DNA from: Paenibacillus melissococcoides
Lineage (GTDB): Bacteria; Bacillota; Bacilli; Paenibacillales; Paenibacillaceae
Length of the DNA stretch: 64,000 bases
Assembly (NCBI GenBank): GCA_944800085.1
Contig: CALYLO010000001.1
Coordinates: 20,001 to 84,000 of the forward strand
Direction: 5' to 3'
Positions 17,556 to 26,000 of the stretch are shown here, one piece after another. Position 1 is the stretch's first letter, and each line of letters begins with the position of its first letter. Position numbers and translations under genes: made by a program. The notes under the pieces are model-generated. The model was not told the DNA's origin and did not search any database. It worked only from the letters and a program-made list of their open reading frames with translations.

Positions 17556-19066
17556 TAACTTAGGGCTTGCTGAACATATTGCCTTTTAGGCCACAGAGGC
17601 TGACGGCACAGATTCAGCAGCAGTCTGAAAATCGGCAAAAAGAGAACGCGCAGCTTGCGTTCGAGATTCATAACAAGCAGTTGCAGAGCAATGACCGTTT
17701 CGCTTGTCTCTCGAAGGCGTGCTCGAATACGCCCCAGTCCGTAGGAGCGTTTGCCTTCTCCGAATTTTCCTTCGATCGCGTTACGCGTTGAAGCATCCTG
17801 TCTGGCCTGGTTCCGATCGGGTTCCGCTTCTTTCTTCGGACGTCCTAAGTTTGGACCACTCAGACGAATGCCGTGCTCCTTACAATAGCGAAGGTTCTCC
17901 CGGTTTCGGTAGATTTGGTCGGCTAGAATGGCTTCCGGATAACACCCATATCGCTGGACGAACGACTCCACGGAAGCTTTCAGTGTCATGCTTTCGTTGA
18001 AGTTATCCCAGGACAGCTTCTCCATCCGAGCGTAACCATCCACCAGACTGATCGCCAGCTTTGCTCCAAACTCGACGGGAGCATTCACTTTCCCGCGGAC
18101 AATCGGCCGTACATGCGGTTGGGAAAGACTGACGATTCGATCTTCCACCGAGTGTGTCCGTTTGTCGTACATCTCTTGCTGTTGACGATACAGCTCGGAA
18201 ATGACGAGCAATTGCCGATACTGCTGCGAACCCAGTTGATTCAAGCTGCTTTTCGCTGCCAGCATTTCGATGATGCGAAGATTACGCGAAACATAACGAA
18301 GCTGTTTGCCAACCGCTTTCCGGATGGCTTTGGCACCCGTTCGCCGTTTCTTGGCGATCTCGAGGTAGCGTTTGCGGGCGGTTTGACGATACGTTCTCGG
18401 TTTCTTGGCCTTCCCGACGAAAGGCTCGTGCAGAACATCGATGATCGCTTCGAGTTTTTCCCGCGCCTCGTTCAATAATTTCAAATCGGTCGGATACGAG
18501 ATGTCGGCCGGTGCGCAGGTCGCGTCGAGCATCAAGGTGCCTTTGTTGCATGGTTTCTCTTTGCTTTTGCCGTCTTCATTAACGGATGTTCCATCAGAGC
18601 CATGGCCGCTGCCTGGAGGATCTTGAGGATCGCTCTTGTTTTGTTCCTGCTTCTTTCGCTCTGCGTCCTCTTCCAAAATCCAATCGTTGATTCGTTCAAT
18701 GACATCCGCACCCAATCGCTTGCGGAAATGGGTCAACAGCGAGTGATGGAACGGAGGCTTATCTTGGAACGCCGGCAGCCCAAGGAAGTACTGGTAGTAC
18801 GGATTTTCGGCGATCTGCTGGACCGTCTCTCGATCATCGAGCTGCATACGTTCCTGAATGTACAGCGCTCCCAAAGCCATACGAACAGACAAAGGGATCT
18901 GACCGCGCATTGATTTCTTGAACGACTTCGCGTAGAGTTCTTCTGCCCGCCACCACGGGATGATAGCGGCCAGTTGCACCCAACGGTTCTCCTTATTTAA
19001 TTTACCGCCAAACGGCAAGTAGAAATCTTCGAACAACTGAAGCTGGCTTTCGGTTCTACGATACAT
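17555..19066 (-). CDS. DDE transposase of the IS5/IS1182 type
   Basis: 503 residues. An N-terminal DUF772-like region (about 1-130, with LYAKSFKKSMRGQIPLSVRMA) is followed by an insertion rich in charged residues. The catalytic core shows Asp at about 180 (LMLDATCAP), Asp at about 382 (ILADQIYRN) and Glu at about 431 (IEGKFGEGKRSYGLGR), the usual DDE arrangement. The stop codon lies at the extreme left end of the element, overlapping the target duplication by one or two bases, so the 3' end of the gene is effectively the IS end. It should catalyse cut-and-paste or copy transposition of this element only. Family assignment is by motif style, not by search. Confidence 0.88.
   Translation of the reverse strand: MYRRTESQLQLFEDFYLPFGGKLNKENRWVQLAAIIPWWRAEELYAKSFKKSMRGQIPLSVRMALGALYIQERMQLDDRETVQQIAENPYYQYFLGLPAFQDKPPFHHSLLTHFRKRLGADVIERINDWILEEDAERKKQEQNKSDPQDPPGSGHGSDGTSVNEDGKSKEKPCNKGTLMLDATCAPADISYPTDLKLLNEAREKLEAIIDVLHEPFVGKAKKPRTYRQTARKRYLEIAKKRRTGAKAIRKAVGKQLRYVSRNLRIIEMLAAKSSLNQLGSQQYRQLLVISELYRQQQEMYDKRTHSVEDRIVSLSQPHVRPIVRGKVNAPVEFGAKLAISLVDGYARMEKLSWDNFNESMTLKASVESFVQRYGCYPEAILADQIYRNRENLRYCKEHGIRLSGPNLGRPKKEAEPDRNQARQDASTRNAIEGKFGEGKRSYGLGRIRARLRETSETVIALQLLVMNLERKLRVLFLPIFRLLLNLCRQPLWPKRQYVQQALS
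17556..17562. repeat. Target-site duplication, left copy
   Basis: TAACTTA directly before the IS left end; the same 7 bp follow the right end at 19187-19193. Confidence 0.75.
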
Positions 19067-19186
19067 GTCGGCTCACTCCACGTGCACGATTTTTTGCAAG
19101 AAATTCGCATTCTCCTTGCATTTTATTTCGAGTTAGAGTCCAGAAATCCTTGTAAAACCTTTGAAAAATGATTGTTCAGCAAGCCC
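17563..19186 (-). mobile_element. Complete insertion sequence, IS5/IS1182-type, 1624 bp
   Basis: The ends are perfect 14 bp inverted repeats, GGGCTTGCTGAACA at 17563-17576 and its complement at 19173-19186. A 7 bp direct repeat TAACTTA flanks both sides. One long transposase gene fills the element on the minus strand with no frameshift, so the element looks intact and recently inserted. The ttaggg/ccctaa symmetry makes the exact boundary uncertain by up to 3 bp. Confidence 0.85.
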
Positions 19187-19193
19187 TAACTTA
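19187..19193. repeat. Target-site duplication, right copy
   Basis: TAACTTA directly after the IS right end; pairs with 17556-17562. Confidence 0.75.
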
Positions 19194-19501
19194 AAAGGGA
19201 GATGTCCCTTCAAATCGCCCCTAGTAACCTACGTTTTACTAAACGAGCATGTAAACGTCAACGTTTGCGCTCTCACGAATACCTCTTGCATTTTCCTACT
19301 AATCTAAAATATACATTCTCTAGCCACTTATTATCGAAATTCGGTGTAAGCAAAATAAGGTACTTAAGCAACTTTTTCTTGTTAGTCCGTAGTATGTACA
19401 TAGTTAGAACGTTTGTTTGAGAGCAAGCTAGTTTCAAGATTTTTTGGTATGATAAGGTTAAGAGATACTATTTATCCTGAACTTTAAGTGGGTGTACAAA
19501 T
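19194..19501. other. Spacer between IS and broken TOPRIM-like gene
   Basis: AT-rich, no supported gene. It was continuous with the DNA at 17277-17562 before the IS inserted. Confidence 0.4.
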
Positions 19502-20039
19502 TTGCGAGATGCTCTTGAATCAATTATTACTAAGTACCGCCAACAATTTACGATTCGTCAACTTGAAAACGATATAATGTCCCATTTTGGAAGTATCGAA
19601 CAATATGAAAAGGCGGGTAGATACCCAGCATTTTATCGTGCCGTTAGGAGCTTCAGAAGGATGGCGAGATCCTTCCGATCCGTTCTACCACATTGAACGC
19701 AGTTTGCCGTATGTGGAGGAAATATCTATCCCGACCACGATTTATTACGTAGGTGATTTGGATCCCCACGGCATCTCTATATACTTGCGCCTGCGGGAGA
19801 AGTACCCGCAGTATCCGATGATGCCCGCAGAAACACTTTACCGTGCAATGATTCGGAATCACATCCAAACTACAGATGCCCATGGGGAGTTTCGGAAAGA
19901 ATACCTCGAACGTTTTCTTTCCGAGTTGAGTACGGACTGGGCAAACGAACAGAAGATTCGTGGGCTATGGGAAGAGAAACGGCGCATTCCTCAGGAAGCG
20001 GTGTCTTACGCAACAATTGTGAAGGAGCAAGAAATATGA
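19502..20039 (+). pseudogene. Broken gene with a TOPRIM-like GDLDPHG motif (JetD-like?)
   Basis: Two overlapping pieces in different frames. The first (TTG at 19502 to about 19640) reads MRDALESIITKYRQQFTIRQ and continues to YEKAGRYPAFYRAV. The second (about 19587-20039) reads DPFYHIERSLPYVEEISIP, then IYYVGDLDPHGISIYLRLRE and onward to a stop at 20039. The D-x-D-x-x-G in a YYVGDLDPHG context resembles TOPRIM nuclease folds, including the DUF2220 domain of Wadjet JetD proteins; this is a motif resemblance only. The frame change near 19590-19650 breaks the gene, probably by a small deletion. The stop overlaps the next ATG by 4 bp (ATGA at 20036-20039), so it was once the upstream member of a coupled pair. 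Confidence 0.5.
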
Positions 20040-20464
20040 CGCCTATATACGATGAAATCTTCGACCGATACCACGAACGGAAACGGATGCTCAACCCTAA
20101 GGTGAAAAAGCAACCGATGATGAACATCTATGCTTTTCACAAGGACAAATCGATCCAGTCGTTTAAGGACACCATTCGAGCCCGAACGCACAGACGAATT
20201 CCGCCCACCGTCTTTGAACTCATTGACTCCATCAACCCTGTTATACGGGGATGGGGCAACTACTTCCGTAAAGCCCACGTAAGAAAGCTCTTCAATCGAA
20301 TCCAACGCTGGATTATTCGGCGAATATGGAGTCACCGTTTTAAACGCTGGCGCAACATGGGATGGAAAAAGTTGCATGAATCCGTCTTCTACTCCAAGTA
20401 CAAATTGGTAAACCTCCTGTCGTTATTACCAGACTTGAACCTACGGACGGCACCCGGAGGGTGA
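20036..20464 (+). pseudogene. Chimeric frame: unknown N-terminus joined to group II intron maturase tail
   Basis: 142 codons. The first ~35 residues (MTPIYDEIFDRYHERKRMLN) are unrecognised and begin at an ATG that overlaps the preceding stop by 4 bp. From about codon 36 the sequence is the maturase (X) domain of group II intron proteins: SIQSFKDTIRARTHRR, LIDSINPVIRGWGNYFR and the basic FNRIQRWIIRRIW. The reverse transcriptase domain with YADD and the start of the intron are absent. This looks like a deletion that fused a host gene start to the end of an intron protein; it is unlikely to work as a maturase. The intron's domain V follows at 20473. Confidence 0.7.
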
Positions 20465-20515
20465 CATGAAGGAAAGCGGATTGCGGGAAAACTGCATAAT
20501 CCGTTTGAACGAGCG
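20130..20515 (+). mobile_element. 3' remnant of a group II intron, including domain V
   Basis: Maturase tail (to 20464) followed by a domain V-like hairpin at about 20473-20506: a cggatt/aatccg lower stem with the AGC triad at 20475-20477, then gcgg-gaaa-actgc, i.e. a GAAA-type tetraloop on a GC stem, then tttgaacgagcgg. This is the standard layout of bacterial group II domain V. The 5' part of the intron is missing, so the element is dead. Exact 3' end not determined. Confidence 0.68.
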
Positions 20516-20969
20516 GACGGAGCGCAAGGATTCGGAGCACCGGCAGAGAATGTATACAGGTAATATCCCCCAAATTGGCCGCCCCCCTGAATGTCGACAC
20601 GCGTCGAATTCCTCGATTGATGGCAAATCATTCCCAGCGTTTCTTCTTTATTCGCTCTTTTTAGGCAAAATATTTACACCTTATGTTGGAAAGACCAAAT
20701 TTAACTAAAGCTTTACTGTACATTATTAGAAATATTGATATAATTATACTTGGCTCACCTTTCCTATTATGCTAGAACATAGAATTGTAGGGTCTTTATA
20801 CCTATTCAAGCTGTGCGCGAGAGACCAGTCCACTGGCTACCCAGAAAGCCGGCATGCGGGGACCGACAATTGTGGAAAATGACAGCCGAGAATATGTTGC
20901 TCCATGACGTCAGAAGGTTCAGAAAGGATGAAGCCAACCTTATCCCAATTCCGATGGAGGATGAAGCGC
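20516..20969. other. AT-rich region upstream of the aminotransferase gene
   Basis: No supported gene. It may contain the promoter for the polymyxin locus: a TATAAT lies at 20739-20744 and a TATACT at 20745-20750, but neither has a good -35 at 16-18 bp. Confidence 0.4.
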
Positions 20970-22253
20970 GTGAGCATTTTTGAAAAGCTGGAATCCAACG
21001 TAAGATCTTACTGCAGAAGCTTTCCGGTGGTATTCGACCTGGCCAAGGGGGACCTGTTATATTCTGAGGACGGAAGAGCATATATTGATTTTTTTGCAGG
21101 TGCTGGGGCACTGAATTACGGTCATAACAACGATTATATCAAGGACCGGGTTCTCGATTACTTGACCTCCGACCGGATTATGCACGGTCTGGATATGTAT
21201 ACAATGGCCAAGCGCGAATTCATCCAGAGCTTCTCGGAGCGGATCCTGGAGCCGAAGAAGCTGAATTACAAGCTTCAATTCTGCGGTCCGACGGGGACGA
21301 ACGCGGTGGAAGCGGCCCTGAAGCTCGCACGCAAGGCGAAGAAGAGAACCGGGATATTCGCATTCATGGGCGGCTTCCACGGCATGTCGCTCGGCAGCCT
21401 GTCGGCGACAAGCTCCAAGTCCATGAGGGAAGGGGCGGGGCTTCCTCTGGGCGGAGTTACGTTCATGCCGCACCCGAGTGGGGCTTTCGCAGAAATGGAT
21501 ACGCTCGGCTATATCGAGAATATCCTGACTGATTCGCACTCCGGAATCGACAAGCCGGCCGCCATCCTGCTTGAAACGGTACAAGCCGAAGGCGGAATTC
21601 ACGTCGTCGACGCGCAGTGGCTGCGAGGGCTGCAGCAGCTTTGCCGCAGGCACGATATCCTGCTCATTACCGACGAGATTCAAGTCGGCTGCGGCCGGAC
21701 AGGCGAATTCTTCTCCTTCGAACGTGCGGGGATCGAGCCGGATCTCATTACCCTGTCGAAGTCGATCAGCGGGTACGTCCTGCCAATGTCCCTCCTGCTG
21801 CTGAAGCCTGAACTGGATCTCTGGACGCCGGGCGAGCACAACGGCACCTTCCGCGGCAACCAGCTCGCTTTTGTGGCCGCCAAGGCCGCTCTCGAGTTCC
21901 GGGACAGAGCCGCCCTGGAAGCCGAGGTGAAGCAGAAGGAAGAGTTTGTGCGCTCGTTCCTTGACAAAGAAATCAAGCCTCTGCATCCGTCGATCGCGAT
22001 CCGCGGACTCGGCCTGATCTGGGGCATTGACGTCTCGGGCTTCACGGATGAAGCCGGGGCGAAGCGGATGACGGAGATCAGCTTCGAGAACGGGCTCATC
22101 ATTGAAAGAGCCGGCAGAGGAGACCGCGTGCTGAAGATCATGCCTCCGCTGACCGTCTCGATGGAGCATCTTGCCGCCGGCTGCGACATTATCAAGTCCA
22201 GTATACAGCAGGTGATCTCTCAGGAGACCCAGGATTTGCTGGTAACGACCTAA
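20970..22253 (+). CDS. ectB: L-2,4-diaminobutyrate:2-oxoglutarate aminotransferase
   Basis: Class III pyridoxal-phosphate aminotransferase expected to turn aspartate-4-semialdehyde and glutamate into L-2,4-diaminobutyrate (Dab), the residue that makes up most of polymyxin. The 427-residue protein starts VSIFEKLESNVRSYCRSFP, the EctB-type N-terminus; CGPTGTNAVEAALKLAR and TDEIQVGCGRTG are cofactor-site motifs; Lys264 in TLSKSISGYVLPM is the Schiff-base lysine. GTG 20970 is chosen because ggagg lies 9 bp upstream; the ATG at 20961 abuts that site. Six of ten residues in the predicted peptide are Dab, so its position just before pmxA fits precursor supply. The 784 bp gap to pmxA leaves open whether they share a transcript. 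Confidence 0.88.
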   Translation: MSIFEKLESNVRSYCRSFPVVFDLAKGDLLYSEDGRAYIDFFAGAGALNYGHNNDYIKDRVLDYLTSDRIMHGLDMYTMAKREFIQSFSERILEPKKLNYKLQFCGPTGTNAVEAALKLARKAKKRTGIFAFMGGFHGMSLGSLSATSSKSMREGAGLPLGGVTFMPHPSGAFAEMDTLGYIENILTDSHSGIDKPAAILLETVQAEGGIHVVDAQWLRGLQQLCRRHDILLITDEIQVGCGRTGEFFSFERAGIEPDLITLSKSISGYVLPMSLLLLKPELDLWTPGEHNGTFRGNQLAFVAAKAALEFRDRAALEAEVKQKEEFVRSFLDKEIKPLHPSIAIRGLGLIWGIDVSGFTDEAGAKRMTEISFENGLIIERAGRGDRVLKIMPPLTVSMEHLAAGCDIIKSSIQQVISQETQDLLVTT

Positions 22254-23037
22254 GCTCGGCCAAGCCGGTGACCGCCCCGGCAAGAGGCACGGAAGTGCCT
22301 TCCGGGGGCCGTGTGGCCCTGATGTTAAGATAACGTTTTTACCCCATTGGAAGATTTTCTCCCAATGCTGCCTGCGGTACCGTCAGTCAGCATGGAATTC
22401 ACCGCTAATCCAAGGGATGTCCAGTTCATGCCATACGGAGCATTCTTTGAGCCTCATGCAGCGCCATCGTCACATCTAATCGTCAGGAAAAGCTCACTAC
22501 CCCGCAGCCGGATCTTTACTTATCCACACCAGGGCTGCGGGGGAATACACAAATCGTACATAGAGTGTATCAATACCCCTTAAACATAGGCTTCGACAAA
22601 GGCAGCTCCGGTGCCGAATCCGGAGGTACGGCCGACTTCCTGCTGGCCGGCCGGAACCCTACAGCAAGCCTTACATCGATGGAAGGAACATCCCTTGTCC
22701 ATCCCCAAATCCAATTCCGAACCCAATATTAAACCAAAGCCCGTCTTCGGGCGGCTCGTCCGCAGCAAGCATATGAAGCAGAGGAGCCGGAAGTAGCCGC
22801 ATCTCTTGCGTAGAACGATGCTCTTTGTTGTCTTTCACGCATGGGAGCCGAGTGGGACACCTGCTAGGCAGAGGATTGCCGCATGCGATCAACTGGGCAA
22901 GCGAAGCGGTGACCTGGCGCGAAAGCCCTTGATATTGTAGTCACATGTTTGAAAAGGCGGGGAGCAAGGCTGTAGCGTTGCTGCGGCATATGCTCCGCCG
23001 GATTGCTTTTACCGATGTAGAGAGGGGGACGATCCAG
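22254..23037. other. 784 bp non-coding region between aminotransferase gene and pmxA
   Basis: A GC-rich hairpin at 22274-22309 (gccccgg/ccgggggc enclosing ggcac/gtgcc) follows the aminotransferase stop but lacks a T run. A second perfect hairpin, cccgcagcc/ggctgcggg, is at 22501-22541. Small frames on both strands (for example 22580-22768 minus, Cys-rich, and 22347-22583 plus) lack ribosome sites and recognisable relatives. The pmxA promoter was not identified. Confidence 0.45.
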
Positions 23038-26000
23038 GTGGCTTTTGAAAAAGAAACGTTGTTTTGGAACGAAAAATTCGGTAGCGACAATTATACCTTG
23101 ACGCGGCTGCCTTACAGCAAAGCTCCAAGCTCCCAGGCGCCCATTATGACAACCGTCGGCGGTTCGCTTTCGGAGAAAGCGGCGCAGCGCGTCCTTCAAA
23201 TGAGCAAGGGCGCTCCGCTGGCCGCTTTTATGATTTTGCTTGCCGGTGTTCAGTCACTCTTGCATAAATATACAGGCGCTTCTGACATTCTGGTCGGTAT
23301 GCCGGTTGTACGGAAACCGACGGAGACGCGCCGATCCGTTAATCATACGGTCATTTTGAAAAACTTGCTTTCGGCGGGTGCGACTTTTAAAACGCTTCTG
23401 AGCGACCTGAGGACTTCCTTGCCGGAAACGATTCAGCATCAACATATTCCGTTCTTGAAAATGACGGAGAAGCTGGACCTGCAATATGCAGACGGGATAC
23501 CCGTCATCCATACGCTAGTATCCCTTAAGGAGCTGCATCTGGACGAAATTGGGCAAAACGTGGTCACGGATTGTTCCTTTGAATTCAGCTTAACCGGCGG
23601 GACGATACAGCTAGCGCTGTCATATAACGAGCACTTATATGACTCCAAGTTCATGACTCGGGTCGTCGGCCATCTGAATCGCCTGCTGGCCGTGGGGCTT
23701 CACGAGTTGGAGCTGGACATCGTGCGGGTGGACATGCTGTCGGAGGACGAGAAATTTCAATTGCTGCAAAGCTTTAACGATACCGAGAAGGACTATCCCC
23801 GTGATCGGACGATTCATCAGCTCGTGGAGGAGCAGGTGAAGCGGGTGCCCGAAGCAACGGCGGTTGTCTTTGAGGGGCGGCGGCTTTCGTACGCGGAGCT
23901 GAACGAACGGGCGAACCGGCTGGCGCGGACGCTGCGATCGGTCGGCGTGCTGCCCAATCAACTGGTAGGCTTGATGGCCAGGAGATCGCTGGAGACGGTC
24001 GTTGGCATTCTGGCGGTTCTGAAAGCTGGCGGTGCCTACGTGCCGATCGACCCGGAATACCCGGAAGAACGCATCCGCTACATTCTGGAGAACTCGAACG
24101 CGCAGTTGCTGCTGACTCAAAGGGAGCTGCAGCAGCAGGTGCCGTTCGAAGGGACCGTGTTGACGCTGGATGACGAGCAGGCCTACAGCGACGATGGAAC
24201 GAACCTGGAGCCGGCCAGCGGTCCGAATGATCTGGCTTATGTCATCTATACGTCAGGTACGACGGGCAAACCCAAAGGGGTCATGCTGGAGCATCGCGGT
24301 TTGGTCAGCTTGAAGCTGATGTTCGCGGACAGGCTGGGCATCACGGAGCATGACCGGATCGTTCAATTCGCCAGCCTGTCGTTCGACGCGTCCTGCTGGG
24401 AAGTGTTCAACGCGCTCTATTTTGGCGCGGCTTTGTACATCCCGATGGCCGAGACGATTCTCGACAACCGCCTGTTCGAGAGTTATATGAACGAGCATGC
24501 GATTACGGCGGCGATTTTGCCTCCGACGTACAGCGCTTATTTGAACCCGGACCGCCTTCCCAGCTTAACGAAGCTCGTAACGGGAGGCTCGGCGGTATCG
24601 GCCGAATTCGTGCAGCAGTGGAAACCGAAGGTCCACTATTTCAATGCTTACGGCCCTACCGAAGCTTCGATTGTTACGACGCTTTGGGATGCGGATGAGG
24701 AGCAGCCGGAGCGCAGAGTCATTCCGATCGGGCGCCCGCTGGCCAATCACCGGATTTTTATTTTGGATGCCCACCTGCAGCTTGTGCCTCCGGGAGTGGA
24801 CGGCGAGCTGTGCGTGGCAGGCGTGGGGCTTGCGAGAGGTTACCTGAACCATCCGGAGCTGACGGCAGAGAAGTTCGTGGAACATCCGTTTGCGCCGGGA
24901 GAACGCCTTTACCGGACGGGAGATCTCGCCCGCTGGCTGCCGGACGGAAATATTGAGTACTTGGGCCGCATCGACCATCAGGTGAAAATCCGTGGATTTC
25001 GGATCGAGATCGGCGAGATTGAAGAGCAGCTTCTGAAGATCGAATCCGTGCAGGAGACGATGGTAATCGCGCGGGAAGGCAAAAGCGGGCAAGAATTGTG
25101 CGCTTACCTGGTCGCGGGCCGCCCGCTTACGCTCGGCGAGCTGAGAAGCGCGCTGGCGCAAAAATTGCCGAATTACATGATTCCGGCGCATTTTGTTCAG
25201 CTTCCGCGGATGCCGCTCACGCCGAACGACAAAATCGACCGCAAGGCTTTGCCCGCCCCAGAAGGAAACGCGCTGACCGGCGGCGCGTACGTAGCTCCCC
25301 GCAATGAAGCCGAGCGGACGCTTGCCGATGTGTGGCAGGCGGTATTGAACGCCGATCGCGTTGGGGTAACGGATCATTTCTTCGAGCTGGGCGGAGACTC
25401 GATCAAGTCCATTCAAGTATCTTCGCGGCTTCATCAAGCCGGGTACAAGCTGGAAATCCGGGATTTGTTCAAATATCCGACTATTTCACAGCTCAGCCTG
25501 CATGTGAAACCGATCGGACATACCATCGATCAAGGCGAAGTAACGGGTGAAACGGCGCTGACACCGATTCAGCATTGGTTTTTCGAGAGCTCCTTTGCGG
25601 ACCCGCATCATTTCAACCAGTCGGTGATGCTGTACCGGAAGGAACGCTTCGACGAAGAGACGGTGCGTCAGGTGCTGCAAAAGCTGGCCGAGCATCATGA
25701 CGCCTTGCGGATGGTGTTCCGCAAAACGGAACAAGGGTTTAGCCTACGGAACCGCGCGATTCAGGAAGGCGGGCTGTTCACGCTGGACGTGTTCGACTTC
25801 AAGGGGGCGGAGAATACCGCACAGGCTGTGGAAGCGAAGGCAACGGATATTCAAGCGGGCATCGATCTGGAGAAAGGGCCCCTCGTGAAGGCGGGACTGT
25901 TCCGGTGCGCGGACGGCGATCATTTACTGCTCGCGGTTCATCATGCCGTGGTGGACGGCGTGTCTTGGCGCATTTTGATGGAGGATTTCGCTCTGGGTTA

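Noticed and set aside
20712..20750. Promoter for the aminotransferase/pmx genes
   Set aside because: TATAAT and TATACT boxes are present but the upstream hexamers at 16-18 bp are poor; left as a possibility only.
22580..22892. Small Cys-rich or Gly-rich minus-strand frames in the gap before pmxA
   Set aside because: No clear ribosome site and no recognised family; a peptide gene cannot be supported from the sequence alone.
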